Source of the DNA: an uncultured Gammaproteobacteria bacterium
GTDB taxonomy: Bacteria; Pseudomonadota; Gammaproteobacteria; Eutrophobiales; Eutrophobiaceae
DNA length: 64,000 nucleotides
Direction of reading: 5' to 3'
Assembly: GCA_958295485.1 (NCBI GenBank)
Contig: OY282354.1
Span: 1-64,000 of the forward strand
A program made the position numbers and the translations under genes. Below, piece after piece: positions 1 through 12,000 of the stretch (the first letter of the stretch is position 1; the number at the start of each line of letters is the position of its first letter). The notes below the pieces were generated by a model that was given only the letters and a program-made list of their open reading frames with translations, was not told the origin of the DNA and did not search any database.

Positions 1-3000
1 GCCCACGCTGTTGTCGTTCACTGTCAACGTGATTGCGGTCGGGGCGTCGTCGTCGTCCGTCAGCGTGATCGTCGCCGAGTTTACCGTCAGGCTGCCCGAC
101 GTCCCGCTTACCGTGATAGTCTCGTCGGTCTCGTCGGTCGTATCGACCGTCGGCGTCAGCGTGAAGGTTCCGGTCTGACTCGCCGCGCCCGCCGCAATCT
201 CAATGTCGAAGTTCGCCACCGTCGCGAAGTCCACCGCCGTCGCCGTGCCACTGCCCGCCACACTCACCGTCACCGTCGTGGCGTCGGCAAACCGGGTCGT
301 GCCGTCCACCGTGGCCGTCACCGTGATCGTCGTAGCCCCGTCGCCTTCGCCCACGCTGTTGTCATTCACTGTCAAGGTGATCGCGGTGGGCGCGCCGTCG
401 TTGTCCGTGATCGTCCCCGTGCCGGTACCCGTCGCGATCGTCGCATTCGTCGGGGTGCTCAACGACACCACGACAGTCTCGTTCGACTCGGCCAGGACGT
501 CGCCGGTCACCGCCACGGTGAAGGTCTGGCTGGTCGTTCCCGTCGCGAAGGTCAGCGTCCCGCCCGCGATCGCCGTGTAGTCGGTGCCGGACGTGGCCGT
601 GCCGGTCCCGGCGTCGGCGTAGGCTACCGTCACCGGCTGGACGCTCGCTGCGCTCAAGGTCACCGTGAACGTCAGGTCTGTCGTGCCACTGTCGCCTTCC
701 GTCACGCTCGGTGAGTTGATTGACAGCGTCGGCCCGTCGTCGTCCGTGATCGTCCCCGTGCCGGTACCTGCCGTCGCTGAGACGGTTGCGTTCGTCGGGT
801 TGCTCAGGGTCACCACGACGGTCTCGTCCACCTCGTCGGCCGTGTCGCCGGTCACCGATACGTTGAAGGTCTGGCTGGTCGTCCCTGCCGGGAAGGTCAG
901 CGTGGCGCCGGTGATGGCCGTATAGTCGGTCCCCGACGTGGCCGTGCCGCCGGTCCCCTCCGCCCAGGCTACCGTCACCGGCTGGACGCTCGCCGCGCTC
1001 AAGGTCGCCGTGAACGTCAGGTTCGTCGAGCCGCTGTCGCCTTCCGTCACGCTCGGCGAGTCGATCGACACCGTCGGCCCGTCGTCGTCTGTCAGCGTGA
1101 TCGTGGCTGCGTTCACCGTCAGACTGCCCGACGTCCCGCTCACCGTGATCGTTTCGTTAGTCTCGTCGGTCGTATCGACCGTCGGCGTCAGCGTGAAGGT
1201 TCCGGCGCCGCTCGCCGCCCCCGCCGCAATCGTAATGTCGAAGTTCGACACCGCTGCGAAGTCCACCGCCGACGCCGTGCCACTGCCCGCCACGCTCACC
1301 GTTACCGTCGTGGTGTCGGCAAACCGCGTCGCCCCGTTCACCGTGGCGGTCACCGTGATCGTGGTCGCCCCGTCGGCCTCGGCCACGCTGTTATCGTTCA
1401 CTGTCAACGTGATTGCGGTCGGGGCGGCGTCGTCGTCCGTCAGCGTGATCGTCGCCGAGTTTACCGTCAGGCTGCCCGACGTCCCGCTGACCGTGATAGT
1501 CTCGTTGGTCTCGTCGGTTGTATCGACCGTCGGTGTCAGCGTGAAGGTTCCGGTGCTGCTGGCGGCGCCCGCCGGGATCGTAATGTCGAAGGCCGGCACC
1601 GCCGCAAAGTCCACCGCCGTCGCCGTGCCACTGCCCGCTACGCTCACCTGCACCGTCGTGGCCGCGGCGTACCGCGTCCCGCCGTCCACTGTCGCCGTCA
1701 CCGTGATCAGGGTCGCCCCGTCGGCCTCGGCCACGCTGTTGTCGTCCACCGTCAGTGTGATCGACGTCGGCGCGCCGTCGTCGTCTGTCAGGCTGATCGT
1801 CGCCGAGTTTACCGTCAGGCTGCCCGACGTCCCGCTTACCGTGATCGTCTCGTTGGTCTCGTCGGTCGTATCGACCGTCGGCGTCAGCGTGAACGTCTCG
1901 GTGCCGATAGCGGCGTCCGCCGCTATCGTAATGTCGAAGTTCGACACCGCCGCAAAGTCCACCGCCGTCGCCGTGCCGCTGCCCGCCACGCTTACCGTCA
2001 CCGTCGTGGCCGCGGCGTACCGGGTCCCGCCGTCCACCGTGGCCGTCACCGTGATCGTCGTCGCCCCGTCGCCCTCGGCCACGCTGTTATCGTTCACTGT
2101 CAAGGTAATCGACGTCGGCACGGCATCGTCGTCCGTCAGGCTGATCGTCGCCGAGTTTACCGTCAGGCTGCCTGACGTCCCGCTTACCGTGATAGTCTCG
2201 TTGGTCTCGTCCGTCGTATCGACCGTCGGCGTCAGCGTGAAGGTTCCGGTGCCGCTCGCCGCCCCCGCCGCAATCGTAATGTCGAAGTTCGACACCGCGG
2301 CGAAGTCCACTGCCGACGCCGTGCCACTGCCCGCCACGCTCACCGTCACTGTCGTGGCCGCGGCGTACCGGGTCCCGCCGTCCACCGTCGCCGTCACCGT
2401 GATCAGGGTCGCCCCGTCGCCCTCGGCCACACTGTTATCGTCCACCGTTAGCGTGATCGACGTCGGCGCGCCGTCGTCGTCCGTCAGGCTGATCGTCGCC
2501 GAGTTTACCGTCAGGCTGCCTGAGGTACCGCTTACCGTGATCGTCTCGTTGGTCTCGTCGGTCGTATCGACCGTCGGCGTCAGCGTGAAGGTTCCGGTGG
2601 CGCTCGCCGCGCCTGCCGGGATCTCGATGTCGAAGTTCGACACCGCCGCGAAGTCCACCGCCGTCGCCGTGCCGCTACCCGCCACGCTCACCGTTACCGT
2701 CGTAGCCGCGGCGTACCGGGTCCCGCCGTCCACCGTCGCCGTCACCGTGATCAGGGTCGCCCCGTCGGCCTCGCCCACGCTGTTGTCGTCCACCGTTAGC
2801 GTGATCGACGTCGGCGCGGCGTCGTCGTCCGTCAACGTGATCGTGGCCGAATTCACCGTCAGGCTGCCTGAGGTACCACTCACTGTCACCGTCTCGTTGG
2901 TCTCGTCCACGACGTCGTCCGTCGGCGTCAGCGTGAAGGTTTCGGTGGCGCTTGTGTCGCCCGCGTCGATCTCGATGTCGAAGTTCGTCACCGCCGCGAA

Positions 3001-6000
3001 GTCCACCGCCGTCGCCGTGCCACTGCCCGCCACGCTCACGGTCACCGTCGTGGCGTCGGCGAACCGGGTCGTGCCATCCACTGTGGCGGTCACCGTGATC
3101 GTCGTCGCCCCGTCGGCCTCGGCCACGCTGTTGTCGTTCACCGTTAGTGTGATTGCGGTCGGGGCGGCATCATTGTCGGTGATTGTCCCCGTGCCGGTAC
3201 CTGTCGCGATCGTCGCATTTGTCGGGCTGCTCAACGACACCACGACGGTCTCGTTCGACTCGGCCCGGACGTCGCCCGTCACCGCCACGGTGAAGGTCTG
3301 GCTGGTCGTCCCCGCCGTGAAGGTCAGCGTGCCGGCGGTGATCGCCGTGTAGTCCGTCCCCGACGTGGCCGTGCCGGTCCCGGCGTCAGCATAGGCTACC
3401 GTCACCTCCTGGACGCTCGCCGCGTTCAACGTCACCGTGAACGTCAGGTCTGTTGTGCCACTGTCGCCTTCCGTCACGTCCGGCGAGTTGATTGACAGCG
3501 TCGGCCCGTCGTCGTCCGTGATCGTCCCCGTGCCGGTCCCTGCCGTCGCTGAGATGGTTGCGTTCGTCGGGTTGCTCAGGGTCACCACGACGGTCTCGTT
3601 CGCCTCGTCGGTCGTGTCGCCGGTCACCGCTACGTCAAAGGTCTGGCTGGTCGTACCCGCCGCGAAGGTCAGCGTCCCGCCGGTGATGGCCGTGTAGTCG
3701 GTCCCGGACGTGGCCGTGCCGCCGGTCCCCTCCGCCCAGGCTACCGTCACCGGCTGGACGCTCGCCGCGCTCAAGGTCGCCGTGAACGTCAGGTTCGTCG
3801 AGCCGCTGTCGCCTTCCGTCACGCTCGGCGAGTCGAGCGACAGCGTCGGCCCGTCGTCGTCCGTCAGCGTGATTGTCGCCGAATTCACCGTCAGGCTGCC
3901 CGACGTCCCGCTTACCGTGATCGTCTCGTTGGTCTCGTCGGTCGTATCGACCGTCGGCGTCAGCGTGAAGGTGCCGGTGGCGCTCGCCGCGCCTGCCGGG
4001 ATATCAATGTCGAAGTCCGACACCGCCGCAAAGTCCACCGCCGACGCCGTGCCACTGCCCGCCACGCTCACCGTCACCGTCGTGGTGGCGGCGAACCGGG
4101 TCGTGCCGTCCACCGTCGCCGTCACCGTGATCGTCGTCGCCCCGTCGGCCTCGCCCACGCTGTTGTCGTTTACCGTTAGTGTGATTGCGGTCGGGGCGGC
4201 GTCGTCGTCCGTCAGCGTGATCGTCGCCGCGTTCACCGTCAGGCTGCCTGAGGTACCGCTGACCGTGATCGTCTCGTCGGTCTCGTCGGTCGTATCGACC
4301 GTCGGCGTCAGCGTGAACGTCCCGGTCTGGCTCGCCGCGCCCGCCGGGATCTCAATGTCGAAGTCCGACACCGCCGCGAAGTCCACCGCCGACGCCGTCC
4401 CGCTGCCCGCCACGCTCACCGTCACCGTCGTGGCCGCGGCGAACCGGGTCGTGCCGTCCACCGTCGCCGTTACCGTGATCGTGGTCGCCCCGTCAGCCTC
4501 GCCCACGCTGTTGTCGTTCACCGTTAGTGTGATTGCGGTCGGGGCGGCGTCGTCGTCCGTCAGCGTGATCGTCGCCGAGTTTACCGTCAGGCTGCCCGAC
4601 GTGCCGCTTACCGTGATCGTCTCATCGATCTCGTCGGTCGTATCGACCGTCGGCGTCAGCGTGAACGTCTCGGCGCCGCTGGCGGCGTCCGCGGCAATCT
4701 CGATGTCGAAGTTCGACACCGGCGCAAAGTCCACTGCCGACGCCGTGCCACTGCCCGCCACGCTCACCTGTACCGTCGTGGCGGCGGCGAACCGGGTCGT
4801 GCCGTCCACTGTGGCGGTCACCGTGATCGTCGTCGCCCCGTCGGCCTCGCCCACGCTGTTATCGTTCACCGTTAGTGTGATTGCGGTCGGGGCGGCGTCG
4901 TCGTCCGTCAGGCTGATCGTGGCCGAGTTTACCGTCAGGCTGCCTGAGGTACCGCTCACCGTGATCGTCTCGTTGGTCTCGTCGGTCGTATCGACCGTCG
5001 GCGTCAGCGTGAAGGTTCCGGTCTGGCTCACCGCGCCTGCCGGGATATCAATGTCGAAGTTCGACACCGCTGCGAAGTCCACCGCCGTCGCCGTGCCGCT
5101 GCCCGCCACGCTCACCGTTACCGTCGTGGTGGCGGCGAACCGGGTCGTGCCGTTCACTGTCGCGGTCACCGTGATCGTCGTCGCTCCGTCGGCCTCGCCC
5201 ACGCTGTTGTCATCCACTGTCAAGGTAATCGACGTCGGCGCGCCATCGTCGTCCGTCAGGCTGATCGTGGCCGATTTTACCGTCAGGCTGCCTGAGGTAC
5301 CGCTCACGGTGATGGTCTCGTCGGTCTCGTCCGCCACATCGTCCGTCGGCGTCAGCGTGAAGGTGCCGGTACCGCTCGCGGCGTCCGCGGCAATCGTAAT
5401 GTCGAAGTTCGATACCGCCGCGAAGTCCACTGCCGTCGCCGTGCCGCTACCCGCCACGCTTACCGTCACCGTCGTGGCGGCGGCGAACCGGGTCGTGCCG
5501 TCCACCGTCGCCGTCACCGTGATCAGGGTCGCCCCGTCGCCCTCGCCCACGCCGTTGTCGTCCACCGTCAGCGTGATCGACGTCGGGGCATCGTCGTCGT
5601 CCGTCAGCGTGATCGTGGCTGCGTTCACCGTCAGGCTGCCCGACGTGCCGCTCACTGTGATGGTCTCGTCGGTCTCGTCGGTCGTATCGACCGTCGGCGT
5701 CAGCGTGAAGGTTCCGGTACCGCTGGCGGCGTCCGCGGCAATCTCGATGTTGAAGTTCGACACTGCCGCGAAGTCCACTGCCGTCGCCGTGCCACTGCCC
5801 GCCACACTCACCGTCACCGTCGTGGCCGTAGCGTACCGGGTCGTGCCGTCCACCGTCGCCGTCACCGTGATCAGGGTCGCCCCGTCGGCCTCGGCCACGC
5901 TGTTGTCGTTCACTGTCAACGTGATTGCGGTCGGGGCGCCGTCGTCGTCCGTCAGCGTGATCGTCGCCGAGTTCACCGTCAGGCTGCCTGAGGTACCGCT

Positions 6001-9000
6001 TACCGTGATCGTCTCGTTGGTCTCGTCGGTCGTATCGACCGTCGGCGTCAGCGTGAAGGTTCCGGTCTGACTCGCCGCGCCCGCCGCAATCTCAATGTCG
6101 AAGTTCGCCACCGTCGCGAAGTCCACCGCCGTCGCCGTGCCACTGCCCGCCACACTCACCGTCACCGTCGTGGCGTCGGCAAACCGGGTCGTGCCGTCCA
6201 CCGTGGCCGTCACCGTGATCGTCGTAGCCCCGTCGCCTTCGCCCACGCTGTTGTCATTCACTGTCAAGGTGATCGCGGTCGGCGCGCCGTCGTTGTCCGT
6301 GATCGTCCCCGTGCCGGTACCCGTCGCGATCGTCGCGTTCGTCGGGCTGCTCAACGACACCAGGACAGTCTCGTTCGACTCGGCCAGGACGTCGCCGGTC
6401 ACCGCCACGGTGAAGGTCTGGCTGGTCGTCCCCGTCGCGAAGGTCAGCGTCCCGGCGGTGATCGCCGTGTAGTCCGTCCCCGACGTGGCCGTGCCGGTCC
6501 CGGCGTCAGCATAGGCTACCGTCACCGGCTGGACGCTCGCTGCGCTCAAGGTCACGGTGAACGTCAGGTCTGTCGTGCCACTGTCGCCTTCCGTCACGCT
6601 CGTTGAGTTGATCGACAGCGTCGGCCCGTCGTCGTCCGTGATCGTCCCCGTGCCGGTCCCTGCCGTCGCTGAGACGGTTGCGTTCGTCGGGTTGCTCAGG
6701 GTCACCACGACGGTCTCGTTCGCCTCGTCGGTCGTGTCGCCGGTCACCGCTACGTCAAAGGTCTGGCTGGTCGTCCCCGCCGGGAAGGTCAGCGTGGCGC
6801 CGGTGATGGCCGTATAGTCGGTCCCGGACGTGGCCGTGCCGCCGGTCCCCTCCGCCCAGGCTACCGTCACCGGCTGGACGCTCGCCGCGCTCAAGGTCGC
6901 CGTGAACGTCAGGTTCGTCGAGCCGCTGTCGCCTTCCGTCACGCTCGGCGAGTCGATCGACACCGTCGGCCCGTCGTCGTCCGTCAGGCTGATCGTGGCC
7001 GCGTTCACCGTCAGGCTGCCCGACGTCCCGCTCACCGTGATCGTCTCGTTAGTCTCGTCGGTCGTATCGACCGTCGGCGTCAGCGTGAAGGTTCCGGTGG
7101 CGCTCGCCGCGCCCGCCGCAATCTCAATGTCGAAGTCCGACACCGCTGCGAAGTCCACCGCCGACGCCGTGCCACTGCCCGCCACGCTCACCGTTACCGT
7201 CGTGGTGTCGGCGAACCGCGTCGCGCCGTTCACCGTCGCGGTCACCGTGATCGTGGTCGCCCCGTCGGCCTCGGCCACGCTGTTATCGTTCACTGTCAAC
7301 GTGATTGCGGTCGGGGCAGCGTCGTCATCCGTCAGCGTGATCGTGGCCGCGTTCACCGTCAGGCTGCCTGAGGTACCGCTGACCGTGATCGTCTCGTCGG
7401 TCTCGTCGGTCGTATCGACCGTTGGCGTCAGCGTGAAGGTTCCGGTACCGCTCGCGGCGTCCGCGGCAATCGTAATGTCGAAGTCCGACACCGCCGCAAA
7501 GTCCACCGCCGTCGCCGTGCCACTGCCCGCCACGCTCACCGTCACCGTCGTGGTGTCGGCGAACCGGGTCGTGCCGTCCACTGTGGCGGTCACCGTGATC
7601 GTGGTCGCCCCGTCGCTCTCGGCCACGCTGTTGTCGTTCACCGTTAGTGTGATTGCGGTCGGGGCGGCGTCGTCGTCCGTCAGCGTGATCGTGGCCGAGT
7701 TTACCGTCAGGCTGCCCGACGTGCCGCTTACCGTGATCGTCTCGTCGGTCTCGTCGGTCGTATCGACCGTCGGCGTCAGCGTGAACGTCCCGGTCTGGCT
7801 CGCCGCGCCCGCCCCGATCTCGATGTCGAAGTCCGTCACCGCGGCGAAGTCCACCGCCGTCGCCGTGCCGCTGCCCGCCACACTCACCGTCACCGTCGTG
7901 GCCGAACCGAACCGGGTCGTGCCATCCACCGTCGCCGTCACCGTGATCGTCGTCGCCCCGTCGCCCTCGGCCACACTGTTGTCATCCACCGTCAAGGTGA
8001 TCGCAGTCGGCGTCGCATCGTTGTCCGTGATCGTCCCCGTCCCGCGCGCCGTCGCGATCGTCGCATTCGTCGCGCCGCTCAACGTCGCAATCACTGTTTC
8101 ATTCGACTCGTCTATGACGTCGCCGGTCACCGCCACGTCGAAGGTCCGGCTGGTCGCCCCCGTCGCGAAGGTCAGTGTGCCGCCGGTGATGGCCGTGTAG
8201 TCGGTCCCGGATGTGGCTGTGCCGGTCCCGGCGTCGGCGTAGGCCACCGTCACCGGCTGGCCGCTCGCCGCGCTCAAGGTCACCGTGAATGTCAGGTTCG
8301 TCGTGCCGCTGTCGCCCTCGGTCACGCTCGGTGAGTCGATCGACAGTGTCGGGGCGCTGTCGTCGTCGGTGATCGTCCCCGTGCCGGTCGCCGTCGCGAT
8401 CGTCGCGTTCGTCGAGCTGCTCAGGGTCACCACTACCGTCTCGTTCGACTCGGCCAGCGTGTCGCCGGTCACCGCCACGGTGAAAGTCTGGCTGGTCGTT
8501 CCCGTCGCGAAGGTCAGTGTGCCGCCCGCAATCCCCGTGTAGTCGGTCCCCGAATTGGCCGTCCCCGTGCCCGCGTCCGCGTACTGCACCGTGACCTGTT
8601 TCCCGCTTGCCGCGTTCAACGTTACCGTGAACGTCAGGTTCGTTGAGCCGCTGTCCCCCTCGGTCACGCTCGGCGAACTAATCGACAGCGTCGGCGTTGC
8701 GTCGTCGTCGGTGATCGTCCCCGTGCCGGTACCCGTCGCGATCGCCGCGTTCGTCGGGCTGCTCAGGGTCACCACCACCGTCTCGTTCGACTCGGCCAGG
8801 ACGTCGCCGGTCACCGCTACGTTGAAGGTCCGGCTGGTATCCCCCGCCGCGAAGGTCAGCGTGCCGGCGGTGAACGCCGTGTAGTCGGCGCCGGACGTGG
8901 CCGTGCCGGTCCCGGCGTCGGCGTAGGCCACCGTCACCTGCCGGCTGCTCGCGGCGCTCAGGGTCACCGTGAACGTCAGGTTCGTCGTGCCGCTGTCACC

Positions 9001-12000
9001 CTCCGTTACGCTCGGCGAGTCGATCGACAGCGACACGTCGTCGTCGATCAGCGCCAGCGCTGCGCCCGTCACGCTGCCCACACCCTGGGTGTTGGAGGCC
9101 GAACCCGTCACGGTGGTCCGCCGGTTGACGAGTTCGTCGATGGCGTTGTCCACGGCGGTAATCGACACGGTGTCCGTGGCGTTCGTCATGCTCCCCGCCG
9201 GGATCACGATCGTTGTATCGGCGCCCACGGTATAGAAACCGGAGACACCCGCCACCGTGATCGTCGTCGCCTGGCTCGACGGGTGGGAGAGAGCGGCGGT
9301 CACCGTCGTCGTGCCGCCGTTCTCGGAGATGGACGAGTCCGCCAACGCCAGCCGCACTGTCGGCGCGTCGTCGTCGTCGGTGATCGCTAGTGGCACCCCC
9401 GAAAACTGTCCGAGGCCCTGGCTGTTCTGTGGATTCACGGCCTGCAGCACCAACCGTCGGTCCGGCTGGTCCACGGCGTTGTCCGTCGCTACGACCGTTA
9501 CCGCGTCGGCGCTCGTCGTCCTCCCGGCCGCTATCGTCAGCATAGTGTCGGCGGGAAGCGTGTAGTCGCCCGCCGACGCGGTCGTCGACGGCCCGAACAC
9601 TGACATCGAAACCGTCGTCGCGGCGCTCGATGGGCGGTTCAGCGTTGCCCTGATCGCCGTCCTTCCGTTGTTCTCCGAGATCGACGAGTCCGCGGCCGTA
9701 AGCGCCAACCGCGGAGTCGCGTCGTCGTCCTCCAGGATCAAGGTGGCCCCGTTTACGTCGAGGCCGTACACGATGTTTCCGGTGACCAGACTGGTGGGCA
9801 GCCTTACCCTGCCTTTCCAGCGATTGCTTACCAATCCTACGATCGTGTTGAACTCCTCAATGCTGGCGTCGTACAGCGCCTGCGCCGTCACCTGTACCGA
9901 ACGGTTTGGGGAGTCCGTGTCGTTGTCCACCGCCACGACGGTCGCTGTATCGCCGCTGTTTTGCGTCTGCCCCGCCGGAATGACGATGGTCGCGTCCGAG
10001 CCCGCCGTGTAGTAGCCCGAACCCGTGATCGTGATCGTGGTGTTCACGCTCGACGCCCGGTTCAGCGTCGCCGACACCGTCGTCGTGCCGCCGTTCTCGG
10101 GGATGGACGAGTCCGACAGCGACAGCGTCACCGTCGACGCGCCGTCGTTGTCGAGGACCGGCAGCGTGATACCCGTCGGGTTCGCCACCCCGCTGGCGCC
10201 GGACACCGTCGCCTCGATATCGACTCCCCTGATCAGCGAATCCGTCGTGACGCGCCGCGTCGCGATCGTCACGACGCCCGCGCTATACCTCGACCCTGCC
10301 GGTATCGTCAACGTCCGCGCGCTCGACAGCGTGAAGTCCCCGGCCGCCGTGTTCACACTCGCCGCGGCCGACACCGTGAGCGTTACCGCCTCGCTCGAGG
10401 CATGGTTCAGCCTCGCTGTCACCGCTGCCGCGCCGCCCTCCGAGACGTACTCCGGATTCGTGAACAGGGTCACCGTGGGGGTCGCCTCGTTGTCGGTCAG
10501 CGTCAGCGGCGCGCCGGTCACGGCCATCACGCCATGCGCGTTGGACGCCAAGCCCCTCACCGTCACCGCGCGGTTGCCCAGGTTGTCGATGGCGTCGTCC
10601 ACGGCGGTAATCGACGCCGTGTCCGCCGCGTTTGTCCTGTCCCCCGCCGGAATGACGATGGTCGCGTCCGACCCCACGGTGTAGGCCCCCGCGACGGGGG
10701 TCACCGTGATCGTCGTCGCCGCGCTCGACGGATGCGACAGCGTCGCCGTGACCGTCGTGAAGCCGCCGAGTTCCGGGATGGATCCGTTGGCCACCGCCAG
10801 CGTCACCCCTGGCGCGGCGCTCACGATGACGGTGAAGGCGAGCTCCGCGGCGTTGCCGCCCGCGTCCGTCGCGGTCAGCGTGTAAGTGCGGCGGGGCGCG
10901 ACCCGTCGTGGCAAACCAGAGATGATCCCGCCGTGGGCCGCGCCCGCGGTGGGGGCCGCGTAATTCAGCCCTGCGGGCAGGGCCGGCGTTGCGGCCAGCG
11001 CGTAGGTCAACGCGCCGACGCCGCCAGTGGCAGCGGGCAGGGAGAACGAAATGTTCGACCGGTGGACCTGGTAACGCAACGCGGGGCCCGCCAACGAACC
11101 GAAGCTCGGTATCTTCGCCACGCCCGCGGTGTCGTCGTCTATGATCTCCCCCGTCCCGGTCCCCCTCGAGATCGTTGCGTTCGTCGGGTTGCTCAGCAAC
11201 ACCGGGACGGTCTCGTTCGACTCGTCCAGCGTGTCGCCCGTGACTGACACGTTGAAAGTCTGGGTGGTCGCCCCCGCTGCGAAGGTCAGCGTGCCGCCGG
11301 TGATCGCCGCGTAGTCCGTCCCCGACGTGGCTGTGCCCCTCCCCCCTGCCCAATCCACCGTCACCTGTCGCCCGCTCGCCGCGCTCAAACTCACCGTGAA
11401 CGTCAGGTTCCTCGGGCCGACGTCGCCCTCCGTCACGCTCGGCGAGTTGATGGACAGCGATGGCATCGCGTCGTCGTCGGTGATCGTCCCCGTGCCGGTA
11501 CCCGCCGTACTTGATACAGTCGCGTTCGTCGGGTTGCCCAGGGACACCACCACCGTCTCGTTCGCTTCGTCCCGCGTGTCGCCCGTCACCGACACGTTGA
11601 AGGTCTGGCTGGTCGTCCCCGCCGCGAAGGTCAAGGCGCCGCCGGTGATCGGCGTGTAATCCGTCCCCGACGTGGCCGTGCCGCCGGCGTCCATCGCCCA
11701 GTTCACCGTCACCTGCCGGCCGCTCGCCGGACTCAACGTCGCCGTGAACGTCAGGTTCTTCGAGCCGCTATCGCCTTCCGTCACGCTCGGCGAGTCGATG
11801 GAGAGTGTCGGCGGCGGATCGTCGTCGGTGATCGTCAGCGTCTGGTCGGCGGGCGCCATCACGCCGTTGTGCGATACCGTGCCGGACACAGTGACACTCT
11901 TGTCCGGTTCGTCGAGGGCGTTGTTCACGGCGGTGACCGTCACCGTGCCGGTACTCGTCGTCTCGCCCGCCGCGATCGTCAGCGTGTTCGCCGCGCTCAG

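Noticed and set aside
83..9077. Regular repeats that might suggest a CRISPR array
   Set aside because: Units are 342-348 bp, coding and in frame, with no short repeat/spacer alternation and no cas genes.
10283..11353. A 356-codon minus-strand frame inside the giant gene
   Set aside because: It is a different register from the giant ORF, with an Arg/Gly/Asp-rich low-complexity composition typical of a shifted reading of GC-rich repeats.
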